Assembly: GCF_000429065.1 (NCBI RefSeq)
Contig: NZ_AUBD01000011.1
Span: 40,544-104,543, forward strand
Length of the DNA: 64,000 bases
Reading direction: 5' to 3'
From: Silanimonas lenta DSM 16282
Lineage (GTDB): Bacteria; Pseudomonadota; Gammaproteobacteria; Xanthomonadales; Xanthomonadaceae
Numbering within the stretch: the stretch's first letter is position 1; each line of letters opens with the position of its first letter. The notes beneath the pieces are model-generated. The model saw nothing but the letters and a program-made list of their open reading frames with translations. It was not told the DNA's origin and searched no databases. The translations under genes and the position numbers were made by a program. Positions 37,957-46,601 of the stretch are shown piece after piece.

Positions 37957-39213
37957 TCAGCCTCCCTCCGGGGCGACGCCGGTCGCCGGGGCGCGGGCGG
38001 CGAGCGCGCCGGCATAGAGCGCGGCAAGCAGCAGGGTGAGCCCGCCCCAGAAGGTGGAATAGAAGGCGAGATGGGTGTTGAGCGGGAACACGGTGACGGC
38101 GAGCGCCAGGGCCGGCGCTGCCGCCCGGGCCTTCGCCTCGGCACCGGCATAGCGCCAGGCACGCAGCGCCACCGCCACTGCCGCCAGCCAGCACAGCAGG
38201 CCGAGCAGCCCGGTCTCGGCCAGGATCTCGAGCAGGATCTGGTGGGCATGGAAGGCCCCCGGCCGGCCCCATTCGACGAACTGGTCATCGGGGCTGGCAT
38301 AGGCGCGGTAGGCCTGCTGGAAATTGTCCACCCCCACGCCAGTGAGCGGATGGTCGCGGATGATGGCGAGGGTGGTGCGCCAGAGCACCAGCCGCCCGGA
38401 GAGGGCGAAATCGAGGCCGTCCTCCTGCCCCTGCAGGACGGCCAGGCTGCGCTCGATGCGCGGGGCGAGGAAATCGCCGGCGCTCCAGGCAAGCAATAGG
38501 GCCAGCGCGCCGCCGCCGAGCAGGCCGGCGGCCGTGCGCTTCCAGCCCCAGTGCCCGATGCCGGTGACGAGCAGCACGAGGCCGTAGGTGATCCAGGCCG
38601 CACGGGCGCCGGCGAGCAGGATCACCACGCCGAGGGCGCCGGCGGCCAGCAGCCAGGGCAGCACGCCGCGCCGCGCCGCCGGCAGCAGCAGGAAGGGCGA
38701 GAGCGAGGCCAGCACCAGGCCGAGCTTGAGGTTGCCGGCGCCGAAGATGCCGGAGAGCCGGTCGGCCAGCGCCGGCCCGCCGAGGCTGTGGCCGGTGGCG
38801 GCCTGCGCCAGGGCATCGGCGGTCCAGAAGGCGACGAGCGCGCCCAGGCCCAGACCGACGATGCTCCGCCCGCGCGGCGTGGCCATGGCCATGGCCACGA
38901 GCCAGAGGAAGGGCAGGTAGCGCAGGTCTTTCAGCACCTCGAGGGCGGAGAGCCCGGGATCGAGGGCGAAGGGCACCGAGACCAGCTGCGCCAGCCAGTA
39001 ACCGAGGAACAGGATGCTGGTGAGCGCCCAGGCCTCGTGGCTCAGCACGCGCATGCCGCCGCGGAAGCGGGCGGCCAGCATCAGGCCGAAGCCGAGCAGG
39101 GCCCCGAGGGAGAGCACGGCCTCGGCAAGGCCACGCCAGGGCCAGCAGGCCACCTGCAGCAGCACCCACCACGGGGCCAGCCGGGGCAGGCGTTCAAGCA
39201 GCGATTCGCGCAT
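37957..39213 (-). CDS. O-antigen ligase family (Wzy/WaaL-type) membrane protein
   Basis: 418 residues from the ATG at 39213, which lies inside the end of the upstream glycosyltransferase gene (20-bp overlap). About 10-12 hydrophobic segments. The Wzy_C region is visible: RLVLWRTTLAIIRDHPLTGVGVDNFQQAY, then a long periplasmic loop with AFHAHQILLEILAETGLLGL, where the histidine and following pattern are typical of WaaL. It would transfer O-antigen or another glycan from an undecaprenyl carrier to lipid A-core. Distinguishing ligase from polymerase by sequence alone is not safe. Confidence 0.85.
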   Translation of the reverse strand: MRESLLERLPRLAPWWVLLQVACWPWRGLAEAVLSLGALLGFGLMLAARFRGGMRVLSHEAWALTSILFLGYWLAQLVSVPFALDPGLSALEVLKDLRYLPFLWLVAMAMATPRGRSIVGLGLGALVAFWTADALAQAATGHSLGGPALADRLSGIFGAGNLKLGLVLASLSPFLLLPAARRGVLPWLLAAGALGVVILLAGARAAWITYGLVLLVTGIGHWGWKRTAAGLLGGGALALLLAWSAGDFLAPRIERSLAVLQGQEDGLDFALSGRLVLWRTTLAIIRDHPLTGVGVDNFQQAYRAYASPDDQFVEWGRPGAFHAHQILLEILAETGLLGLLCWLAAVAVALRAWRYAGAEAKARAAAPALALAVTVFPLNTHLAFYSTFWGGLTLLLAALYAGALAARAPATGVAPEGG

Positions 39214-40297
39214 AGAGGTCGAGGGTGGCCTGCTGCATGGCCGCCAGAGTGTAGGGAATGTGGGCCGGCGGCGCGGGCGGCGCGGCCAGCAGGGCGCGGG
39301 CACGTTCCAGCAGGGCAGCCGCATCGCCCACCGGCACCGCGCCCTCGGGCTGCAGGGCGGCGAGCTGCTCGCCCACCCCGCCGTGGTCCCAGCCCAGCAC
39401 CGGAGTGCCCACGGCCAGCGCCTCCACCACGGTGCGGCCGAAGGCCTCGGGCTTGTCGGAGAGCTGCAGCACGAGATCGGCCCCGGCATAGGCGGGCACC
39501 ACCGCGCTGCGCGGCGGGCTGATGCGAAGCCAGGCCGCTACGCCGCGCGCCGCGGCCTCGGCCTCGAGGGCGGCGAGATAGGCCTCGCGGCCCGGCTCGC
39601 GGCTGCCCAGCAGCCACAGCGCGGCAGGCTCGCCGGCGGCGCGCAGGCCGGCCAGCAGGCCGACGGCATGGGCATGGCCCTTGAGCCGGGTGCCGCGCCC
39701 CGGCATCAGCAGCAGGCGGGTGTCGGCGGGCAGGCCGAGTTCGCCCAGCACCGCCGCCCGGGCCGCCGGATCGGGCCGCGGATGGCGCGGAAAGCGCGCC
39801 ACGTCCACACCGCGCGGAATCACCACCAGCCGCGCTGCCGCATCGGGCCAGTGCCGCAGCACGTGGCGGCGCACGGTCTCGGAGACCCCGATCACCGCAT
39901 CGCCGCGGGTCATCACCCCGCTGTAGCGGCCGGGCGAGTTGAGGCCATGCACGGTGGTGATGAAGGCCGGGCGCGGCGAAAGGCCGCGCAGCGCGGCGAG
40001 CGCGAGCCAGGCCGGCAGGCGCGAGCGGGCATGCACGATGTCGGGGCGCAGGCCTGCCAGCAGGCGGCGCAGCGCCGGCACGCGGAACGGCGTGGCCAGC
40101 GACTTCTCGCCGATGGCGAGGTGGTGGTGGGTGCTGCCTGCGGCCTCCAGCGCCGGCACCAGGCGCCCCCCGGCCGAGACCACGTGCGAGGCATGGCCCG
40201 CAGCGACCAGGGCCTCGGCGATTTCCAGGGTGGAACGCTCGACCCCGCCCGAATCGAGCGCAGGCAGCAGCTGGACGACCGTGAGCCGACGCGCCAC
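39194..40297 (-). CDS. GT4 family glycosyltransferase
   Basis: 367 residues with a GT-B fold. The N-terminal acceptor domain starts with VVQLLPALDSGGVERSTLEIAEAL. The C-terminal donor domain has MPGRGTRLKGHAHAVGLL and the EX7E motif EAFGRTVVEALAVGTPVLGWDHGG. It adds a sugar from a nucleotide donor to an envelope glycan, probably the LPS core. Its 3' end overlaps the O-antigen ligase-like gene by 20 bp, and the zinc-finger gene ends 10 bp upstream, forming a compact operon. Confidence 0.92.
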   Translation of the reverse strand: MARRLTVVQLLPALDSGGVERSTLEIAEALVAAGHASHVVSAGGRLVPALEAAGSTHHHLAIGEKSLATPFRVPALRRLLAGLRPDIVHARSRLPAWLALAALRGLSPRPAFITTVHGLNSPGRYSGVMTRGDAVIGVSETVRRHVLRHWPDAAARLVVIPRGVDVARFPRHPRPDPAARAAVLGELGLPADTRLLLMPGRGTRLKGHAHAVGLLAGLRAAGEPAALWLLGSREPGREAYLAALEAEAAARGVAAWLRISPPRSAVVPAYAGADLVLQLSDKPEAFGRTVVEALAVGTPVLGWDHGGVGEQLAALQPEGAVPVGDAAALLERARALLAAPPAPPAHIPYTLAAMQQATLDLYARIAA

Positions 40298-40307
40298 TGG
40301 CGGCGGT

Positions 40308-40511
40308 TCAGTCCACCAGCTCGTACTTGGCGCCGCAGTAGGGGCAGGTCGATGTGCCGCCCTCGGCCTCGATCGGCAGGTAGACGCGCGGATGCGAGTT
40401 CCACAGGCGCATCTCGGGCGTCGGGCAGGACAGCGGCAGGTCGGCGCGCTTCACCTGGTACACGCGCTCGGTGTTGGCGGGCTTCTGGGCCGTGGCGTCG
40501 GTGGGGAGCAT
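40308..40511 (-). CDS. Small zinc-finger domain protein
   Basis: 67 residues. The C-terminal half matches the zinc-finger CHCC domain family (related to the C-terminus of mitochondrial NDUFS6): SCPTPEMRLWNSHPRVYLPI then TCPYCGAKYEL, giving Cys...His...CxxC metal ligands. Single-domain bacterial members of unknown role often lie beside LPS genes in Xanthomonadales. It is the first gene of the four-gene minus-strand operon. Confidence 0.85.
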   Translation of the reverse strand: MLPTDATAQKPANTERVYQVKRADLPLSCPTPEMRLWNSHPRVYLPIEAEGGTSTCPYCGAKYELVD

Positions 40512-40563
40512 GGCTCGGGCTCGTTCGGCAAGGCCGCCATTCTAGCCTGCCGCCACCCGGGGC

Positions 40564-41250
40564 TCAGCCGAGGCCCTCGAGCAGCAGCACATCGGCGCCG
40601 AAGGACGATACGAGGGCGAGGCCGGGCTCGTCGCGCAGGCCAAGCCCGTCGCCGCCGCGCAGGAAGCGGCCGCCCAGGGCCAGCTCGCCGCCGATCACCT
40701 CGAGCCAGGCGGCATCCCCGGCGGTGGCCGGCAGAGAAAGCGCGCCGCCCGGCAGCACGCTCAGGCGTCGCAGCCGGACCTTCGCCCCCCAGGGCAGGAG
40801 GGCCGGATCGGGCGCCGGCGCGGCGATGCGCTCCTGCCCCACCGCCGGGGCCACCACCGCCTGACCGGGCCGCGCATTGCTGCGCGCCGGCTGCACCCAG
40901 AGCTGCAGCAGATGCAGGGGCTGCGCCGCATCGGCATTGGCCTCCACCACGTCCACCCCGGCCCCGGCGCCCAGCCGGTGCCAGTGGCCGGCGGGCACCT
41001 CCAGTACCGGCTCGCCGGGAATGCCCACGCGGTAGCGGCCGGAGAGCACCAGGCTCAGCACCTCCATGTTGGCGCGCCGCGCCACCGGCAGCGTGGCGCC
41101 GGGCGCCAGTTCCAGGCGGTTCATCACGCGCAGGGCCCCCCAGCCCAGCCAGGCCGGATCGAAGGCGCTGCCATGGCTGAAGGCGGCACGACCCCGGAGG
41201 CCGGGGTCGTCGAGGAGGCCGCGCTCGGCGGCCGGACGGAAGACGGGCAT
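40564..41250 (-). CDS. Pirin-like bicupin, metal motif missing
   Basis: 228 residues, the usual length of bacterial pirin/YhhW quercetin dioxygenases. The fold is recognised by FSHGSAFDPAWLGWGALRVMNRLELAPGA and the spacing of the second cupin. Where active homologues have the metal ligands HPHRDME, this protein reads VARRANME, so both histidines are gone; the later His/Glu pair is also not evident. It may be a non-catalytic paralogue. The gene follows a YceI gene and a nitroreductase gene on the same strand with gaps of 39 and 29 bp. Confidence 0.75.
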   Translation of the reverse strand: MPVFRPAAERGLLDDPGLRGRAAFSHGSAFDPAWLGWGALRVMNRLELAPGATLPVARRANMEVLSLVLSGRYRVGIPGEPVLEVPAGHWHRLGAGAGVDVVEANADAAQPLHLLQLWVQPARSNARPGQAVVAPAVGQERIAAPAPDPALLPWGAKVRLRRLSVLPGGALSLPATAGDAAWLEVIGGELALGGRFLRGGDGLGLRDEPGLALVSSFGADVLLLEGLG

Positions 41251-41289
41251 GGCGCTATTGTGCCCTGCCCGCCGTGGGCGCCGCAGGCC

Positions 41290-41871
41290 TTACTGGGCCG
41301 GGATCGGGCGGTTGAACTCGGTCTCGATGCGGATGCTCACGTCCTTGCCCACCGCCGGAGCGTACTTGTCCATGCCCCACTGGGTGCGGTCGAGGGTGGT
41401 GCGCGCCGAGAAGCCGGCCACCTCGATGGTGGGGCGGAAGGGATGCGGGGCCACCTTGTTCATGCTCACGTCGAGCACCACCGGATGGGTCTTGCCCAGC
41501 ATCGTGAAGTCACCGGTGACCTTGAGCCGGCCATTGCCGAGGTCCTCCACCTTCGTGCTCTTGAAACGCATCGTCGGGTGGTTGGCGACATCGAAGAAAT
41601 CGGCCGAGCGCAGGTGCTCGTCGAAGTCCTCCTGGTCGGTATCGATGCTGGCGGTATCGATGCTGACCTCGATCGAGGACCTGGCGAGGTTCTCGCGGTC
41701 GAGCACCAGGGTGCCCTCGTACTTCAGGAACTCGCCGAGGGTCCTGGAAAAGCCGAGGTGGTCGATCTCGAAGCCGATGTAGGTATGGCCGGCGTCGAAG
41801 CGGAACTCGTCGGCGGCCAGGGCCGGGAGGGCGGCGGCCGCGAGGGCCAGGGCAGGCAGGGTGCGCTTCAT
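41290..41871 (-). CDS. YceI family periplasmic protein
   Basis: 193 residues with a signal peptide (LALAAAALPALA) and a complete YceI lipocalin-like domain: FDAGHTYIGFEIDHLGFSRT at the start, then SIEVSIDTASIDTDQEDFDEHLRSADFFD, typical of the family, and WGMDKYAPAVGKDVSI near the end. These proteins bind isoprenoid or amphiphilic molecules in the periplasm; their role is mostly unproved. The start at 41871 gives the signal peptide directly. Confidence 0.92.
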   Translation of the reverse strand: MKRTLPALALAAAALPALAADEFRFDAGHTYIGFEIDHLGFSRTLGEFLKYEGTLVLDRENLARSSIEVSIDTASIDTDQEDFDEHLRSADFFDVANHPTMRFKSTKVEDLGNGRLKVTGDFTMLGKTHPVVLDVSMNKVAPHPFRPTIEVAGFSARTTLDRTQWGMDKYAPAVGKDVSIRIETEFNRPIPAQ

Positions 41872-41900
41872 GGTGGGCTCCGGGGTGCGGGAGGGGGACA

Positions 41901-42518
41901 TCAGGCGATGCGCGCGGCCTCGTCGAAGGCGAGGCGCGGCGAGCGCGGGAACAGGCCGGCAGGATCGCCGTAGCCAAGGTTGACGAGGAAGTTCGACCTG
42001 AGGGTGGTGCCGGCGAAGAAGGCCTCGTCCAGCTTCCCGGCATCGAAGCCCGACATCGGGCCGGCATCGAGGCCGAGGGCGCGGGCGGCGAGGATCAGGT
42101 AGGCGCCCTGCAGGCTGCTGTTGCGGAAGGCCGTGCTCTCGATCAGGGCGTCGTTCCCGGCGAACCAGCTGCGCGCATCGGCATGCGGGAAGAGCTGCGG
42201 CAGCCTGTCGTAGAAGGCCATGTCCTGGGCCACGATCACCGTCACCGGCGCGCTCATGGTCTTCTCCACGTTGCCGGGCGAGAGCGCTTCCTTCAGCTTC
42301 GCCTTGGCCTCCGGCGACTTGACGAAGACGAAGCGCGCCGGCGAGGCATTGGCGCTGGTGGGGCCCCACTTCAGGAGCTCGTAGAGCTCGCGCAGCAGGC
42401 TGTCGGGCACGTCCTTCTGCTGCCAGGCATTGTGGGTGCGGGCCTCGCGGAAGAGCTGGTCGAGGGCGGCGGCATCGAGGGCGCGGGCATCGCGCGGCAT
42501 GGCATCGGCGGGGCTCAT
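41901..42518 (-). CDS. Nitroreductase family protein (RutE/HadB type)
   Basis: 205 residues from the ATG at 42518, preceded by GAGG; an ATG at 42530 is an alternative. FMN-dependent reductase of the malonic-semialdehyde-reductase-like group: [43 protein letters not shown] fits the FMN-binding start, and [19 protein letters not shown] the C-terminal part. No pyrimidine-degradation (rut) genes are near, so the true substrate is unknown. It is the first of three closely spaced minus-strand genes. Confidence 0.85.
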   Translation of the reverse strand: MSPADAMPRDARALDAAALDQLFREARTHNAWQQKDVPDSLLRELYELLKWGPTSANASPARFVFVKSPEAKAKLKEALSPGNVEKTMSAPVTVIVAQDMAFYDRLPQLFPHADARSWFAGNDALIESTAFRNSSLQGAYLILAARALGLDAGPMSGFDAGKLDEAFFAGTTLRSNFLVNLGYGDPAGLFPRSPRLAFDEAARIA

Positions 42519-42653
42519 GGAAGGCCTCATGGGAGAGTGGAATGGCGCTGAAGTATGGGCAAGCCCGGGCGCCGTACCATGCCCACCCCTGCAACAGCCC
42601 GTTGTGAACGCTGGAACGCAGGCAGGCCGGCACGCCGCCGCTACACTCCACCG

Positions 42654-43643
42654 ATGCCCCTCGATGCCCCGTCCCTGCTGGTGCTCCACGATGGCGCCGC
42701 CGGCAACCGGCGGCAGGCGCTGGCGCTGGCCGAGGCGCTCTCGCCCCGGGTGCAGGAACTGGTGCTGGCGCCGCGGGCGCCCTGGCGTTTCGCCGCCCCA
42801 CGCCGCCTTCCCTTCTCGGTCCACGCCTTCGGCCCGGCCTTCGCCCGGGCACTGGCCGCGCCGCCACCGCTGGCCGTCGGCTGCGGCCGGCAGGCGGCCC
42901 TGGCCACCCGCCTGCTGCGCGCCCGCGGCAGCCGGGTGGTGCAGGTGCTCGATCCGCGCCTGGCGCCGCGGCACTGGGACGCCGTGGTGGCCCCGGCCCA
43001 CGACGGGCTTGCCGGGCCGAACGTGCTCTGCCTGCGCGGCAGCCTGCATCCGGTAGACGCCGCCTGGCTGGCAAAGGCGCGCGAAACCACGCCCGAACTC
43101 GGCGCCGCTCCCGGGCCGCGCCGGCTGCTGCTGCTCGGCGGCCCCACCCGCCGCTGCCCCTGGAGCAAGGCCTCGGTGCTGCAGGCCTTCGAGGCCCTGC
43201 GGGCAGCACAGGCCCGCGACGGCGGCGCGCTGTGGATCAGCGGTTCGCGGCGCACGCCCCCGGCGCTCACCGCCGCGCTGCGCTCCCGCCTCGATACGGC
43301 ACAGGCCCCGCCCGACGTACTGCGGCTCTGGGCCTCGGCCGCCGACGGTCCCAACCCCTATGCCGGCTTCCTCGGCTGGGCCGGGGCCCTCGTGGTGACG
43401 GCCGATTCCGCCAACCTGCTGAGCGAGGCCGCGGCCACCGAAGCACCGCTGTGGATCCTGGGCGCCGACGCGGTCTCGGGCCGCCTCGCCGCACTGGTGC
43501 GGGAACTGCTGGACAGCGGCCGGGCCCGGCGCTTCGAGGAGGGCCTCGCCACCGGTTTCGCGCCCTACCCGCTCGCGCCCTGGGTCGAGCTGCCGCCGCT
43601 GCTGGCCGGGTTGCGCAGGCTGCTCGGGCTGCCTCCGACCTGA
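42654..43643 (+). CDS. ELM1-like (mitochondrial fission ELM1 family) protein
   Basis: 329 residues from the ATG at 42654; TACACT at 42642-42647 ends 6 nt upstream, so the message may be leaderless. The fold pattern is GT-B-like: opening [22 protein letters not shown], middle [40 protein letters not shown], and a C-terminal [26 protein letters not shown]. This matches bacterial ELM1 proteins, named after the plant mitochondrial-fission factor. Bacterial members sit near LPS genes and may be glycosyltransferases, which is inference. Its 3' end overlaps the convergent glnE by 79 bp. Confidence 0.82.
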   Translation: MPLDAPSLLVLHDGAAGNRRQALALAEALSPRVQELVLAPRAPWRFAAPRRLPFSVHAFGPAFARALAAPPPLAVGCGRQAALATRLLRARGSRVVQVLDPRLAPRHWDAVVAPAHDGLAGPNVLCLRGSLHPVDAAWLAKARETTPELGAAPGPRRLLLLGGPTRRCPWSKASVLQAFEALRAAQARDGGALWISGSRRTPPALTAALRSRLDTAQAPPDVLRLWASAADGPNPYAGFLGWAGALVVTADSANLLSEAAATEAPLWILGADAVSGRLAALVRELLDSGRARRFEEGLATGFAPYPLAPWVELPPLLAGLRRLLGLPPT

Positions 43644-46387
43644 GCCGCGAGCAGGGCAGCGAGCCGCGCCGGGGTGTCGCCGAGCCGCGCCCGCGCCACC
43701 CGCCGCGGGCGATGGTCGAGAGTGCAGGCCAGCGAGGCCGCCACCAGCGCGGCATGGGCCTCGACGAGGCCCCGGGCGGTTCCGGCATCGAGCAGGCCCT
43801 CGGCCTCGAGCGCCCGCAGCAGGTCCACGCTGTGCCGCGGAGCACGCAGGGCCGGGTGCCGCGCCGCATGCCGCAGCACCGCCTGCTGGAGGAAGAACTC
43901 GAGGTCCACCAGCCCGCCCTCGCCCTGCTTGAGGTCGAGGTGCAAAGCATCGCTGCGGTCCAGCTCGCGGCGCATGCGCTCGCGCATCGCCGCCACGTCG
44001 GCGGCCAGGGCCACCGGGTCGCGCTCGCGGGCGAGGATCTCGCCGCGCAGGGCCTCGAGCCGGGCGAGCAGGCCGGCATCCCCGGCCAGCGGCCGCATCC
44101 GCACCAGGGCCTGGTGCTCCCAGGTCCAGGCACGCTCGCGCTGGTAGCCCGCATAGCTGGCCTCGTGCACCACCAGCAGACCCTGCGCCCCGTCCGGGCG
44201 CAGGCGCACGTCCACCTCGTAGAGCCGGCCGGCGGCGGTGGGCGTGTCGAGCAGGGCCACCAGCTTCTGGGCAAGCCGCAGGTACCAGCGCGGGGCATCC
44301 AGGGGCCGCGGCCCGTCGGAGACCGAGGCCAGCGCCCCGCCATGCACGAAGACGAGGTCGAGGTCGGACGCAAAGCCAAGCTCCTCGGCCCCGATGCTCC
44401 CGTAGCCGAGCACGGCAAACTCGCCGTCGGGCAGGCGGCCATGGGCGCGCTCCACCTCGTGGCGGGCCAGCCGCAGGGCGGCCACCAGCACGGCTTCGGC
44501 CACCCGGGCGAGCAGGCGGGTGGCGGCCACGGCATCCAGGCGCCCGGCGCGCCAGGCAAGACCGATGCGGAAGGCCAGGCTGTGGCGGCGCTCGTTCAGG
44601 GCCAGCAAGGCGGCCTCGGCATCCTCGGGCAGAGCCGCCAGCGCGGCGAACTCCGCGGCGATGCCCTCGGGCTCGGGCAGGGGGCCGGCGGCGCGCACGT
44701 CGAGCAGCTCGTCGAGCAGCTGCGGCTGCTCGGTGAGGCGCTCGGCGAGCAGGGCACTGTCGGCACAGACCGCGACCAGCCGCTCCAGCGCCGCCGGCTG
44801 CTCGGCCAGCAGGGCAAAGTAACTGCTGCGCCGCCCGATCGCGCCGAGCAGGGCGATGGCGCGGGCGAGGCTGGCATCCGGCGCCTCGCTGGCCGCCGCC
44901 TGGGCGATCAGCACGGGCAGGATGCCGTCGAACCATGCGGCCGCCCGTGGCGAGAGGCTGCGCCGCAGGGCCGAGCCGGCCAGCCGGCGCAGGGCCTCGT
45001 CGGCGGCCGTGGCATCGGCGAAACCGGCCTCTGCCAGCACCCGGGCCTCGCCACCCTCGGGCAGGGCCTGCCAGTAGGCCGCAAGCGGCCCCGGCGGCGG
45101 CGCGGCGCGGCGGCCGCTTCCGAGCACGGCGGCGAATTCCTCGGCCACCACGGCGCGGTGCCCCCCGAGCGCGGCATCGAGCGCGGCGGCATCGGCATAA
45201 CCGAGCCCGCGGGCGATGCGCAGGCGGTCCAGGGGGTCGGCCGGCAGGGCGTGGGTCTGGGCATCGCGCAGCATCTGCACCCGGTTCTCCACCCGGCGCA
45301 GGAAGCGGTAGGCCTCGGCCAGCCGCACCGCGGTGGCGGGGGCGAGATGCCCGGCCCCGGCCAGCGCCGCCAGCGCCGGCAGCAGGCCGCGCTGGCGCAG
45401 GGCCGGTTCGCGGCCGCCGCGGATCAGTTGCAGGGCCTGCACCAGGAACTCCACCTCGCGGATGCCGCCGGGCCCGCGCTTGAGGTCGTCGGCCATGTCC
45501 CGGCGCGCCACCTCGGCCTCGATCATCGCCTTCATGCCGCGCAGGGCGTCGAGGGCGGTGAAATCGAGATAGCGGCGGTAGACGAAGGGCCTAAGCCCGC
45601 GCAGCCAGGCCTCGCCGGCCTCGATGTCGCCGGCCACCGCCCGTGCCTTGATCCAGGCATAGCGCTCCCAGTCGCGGCCCTCGCGCTGGAAATAGGCATC
45701 CATGGCCTCGAAGCCCATCACCAGCCGGCCGCTGTCGCCGAAGGGCCGCAGGCGCAGGTCCACGCGGTGGCAGAAGCCCTCGGCCGTGGTCTCGCCGAGC
45801 AGCTGGCCCAGGCGCTGGCCGAGGCGGACGAAATAGGCCTCGGCCTCCAGCACCCGCGGCCCGTCGCTGCTGCCGGGCCCGGCATGGGCGTAGACGAGGT
45901 CGATATCGGAGCTGAAGTTGAGCTCGCCGCCGCCCAGCTTGCCGAGCGCGAACACCACGAGGCGCTGCGCCCGCCCTGCGGCATCGCGCACGGTGCCGAA
46001 GCGCGGCGCCAGCTCGCCCTCGGCCTGCGCCAGCGCCAGGGCGAGGGCCTGCTCGGCGATGCGGGTGCTGCCGGCCAGGGTAGCCTCCACCGGATCGAGG
46101 CCGTCCACGTCGCGGGCCACCAGCACGGTCGAGGCCGCAGCCCGCCAGCGGCGCAGGGCGGCCATCGCCGCCTCGGGCGCCGCCGGATCGAGCACGGGCG
46201 GCGCCGGCAGCGTATGCCGCGCGGCCAGCAGGGCGGGCTGGCGGCGCAGGGTGTCGAGGGCGAAATCGGAGGCGATGGCGAGCGGCCGCAAAGCCTCGGG
46301 ATCGACCCCTGCCGCCCCGGCCGATGGCAGGGCCTCCAGGCGACGCCAGACCAGGGCCTCGAGTTCGTGTTCCAGGCTGCCGCCCAT
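43565..46387 (-). CDS. glnE: Bifunctional glutamine synthetase adenylyltransferase/adenylyl-removing enzyme
   Basis: 940 residues from the ATG at 46387, with GGAG upstream; further in-frame sequence upstream contains a terminator and was excluded. Two nucleotidyltransferase halves are present: the first with [20 protein letters not shown], the second with [20 protein letters not shown], each carrying the G-S...SDxD catalytic pattern. It switches glutamine synthetase activity in response to PII. The C-terminus ends in a Gly/Ser-rich tail ([14 protein letters not shown]) encoded where the gene overlaps the convergent ELM1-like gene. Confidence 0.95.
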   Translation of the reverse strand: MGGSLEHELEALVWRRLEALPSAGAAGVDPEALRPLAIASDFALDTLRRQPALLAARHTLPAPPVLDPAAPEAAMAALRRWRAAASTVLVARDVDGLDPVEATLAGSTRIAEQALALALAQAEGELAPRFGTVRDAAGRAQRLVVFALGKLGGGELNFSSDIDLVYAHAGPGSSDGPRVLEAEAYFVRLGQRLGQLLGETTAEGFCHRVDLRLRPFGDSGRLVMGFEAMDAYFQREGRDWERYAWIKARAVAGDIEAGEAWLRGLRPFVYRRYLDFTALDALRGMKAMIEAEVARRDMADDLKRGPGGIREVEFLVQALQLIRGGREPALRQRGLLPALAALAGAGHLAPATAVRLAEAYRFLRRVENRVQMLRDAQTHALPADPLDRLRIARGLGYADAAALDAALGGHRAVVAEEFAAVLGSGRRAAPPPGPLAAYWQALPEGGEARVLAEAGFADATAADEALRRLAGSALRRSLSPRAAAWFDGILPVLIAQAAASEAPDASLARAIALLGAIGRRSSYFALLAEQPAALERLVAVCADSALLAERLTEQPQLLDELLDVRAAGPLPEPEGIAAEFAALAALPEDAEAALLALNERRHSLAFRIGLAWRAGRLDAVAATRLLARVAEAVLVAALRLARHEVERAHGRLPDGEFAVLGYGSIGAEELGFASDLDLVFVHGGALASVSDGPRPLDAPRWYLRLAQKLVALLDTPTAAGRLYEVDVRLRPDGAQGLLVVHEASYAGYQRERAWTWEHQALVRMRPLAGDAGLLARLEALRGEILARERDPVALAADVAAMRERMRRELDRSDALHLDLKQGEGGLVDLEFFLQQAVLRHAARHPALRAPRHSVDLLRALEAEGLLDAGTARGLVEAHAALVAASLACTLDHRPRRVARARLGDTPARLAALLAAQVGGSPSSLRNPASSGGSSTQGASG

Positions 46388-46412
46388 CTCCTTCTCCGCG
46401 GGCCGACACCGG

Positions 46413-46451
46413 CCCCAAAAAAGAACCCGCAAGGCCGAGGCGCTTGCGGGT
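46413..46451 (-). terminator. Rho-independent terminator downstream of the S9 peptidase
   Basis: Arms ACCCGCAAG (46425-46433) and CTTGCGGGT (46443-46451). On the minus strand the hairpin is followed by TCTTTTTT. It ends the transcript of the peptidase gene at 46602, about 150 bp upstream of it on the map, and insulates glnE. Confidence 0.85.
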
Positions 46452-46555
46452 CCGTGCTCCCTCCCCCACGTCGGAAGCGGTCCGATCCTGCGCTGGCACG
46501 ATGGCGGCGCGCACGCCGCAGCGCAGCATGGAGGAGCTTGATGGTGGAAACGCAA

Positions 46556-46576
46556 GGCCCCGCACATGGCGGGGCC
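46556..46576 (-). terminator. Second hairpin just after the peptidase stop
   Basis: GGCCCCGC (46556-46563) and GCGGGGCC (46569-46576) with a 5-nt loop. The minus-strand sequence after it (TTGCGTTTCC) is only moderately T-rich, so it is weaker than the terminator at 46413. Confidence 0.5.
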
Positions 46577-46601
46577 CTGCAGTGTGCCGCAGCGGCAGCG
46601 T

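Noticed and set aside
42555..42653. Upstream extension of the ELM1-like gene
   Set aside because: The 33 extra residues have no family similarity, and the predicted promoter (TACACT at 42642) lies inside them.
46388..46555. Possible attenuator leader peptide before glnE
   Set aside because: A short ATG frame precedes the terminator, but it has no run of regulatory codons. The hairpin is better explained as the terminator of the upstream peptidase gene.
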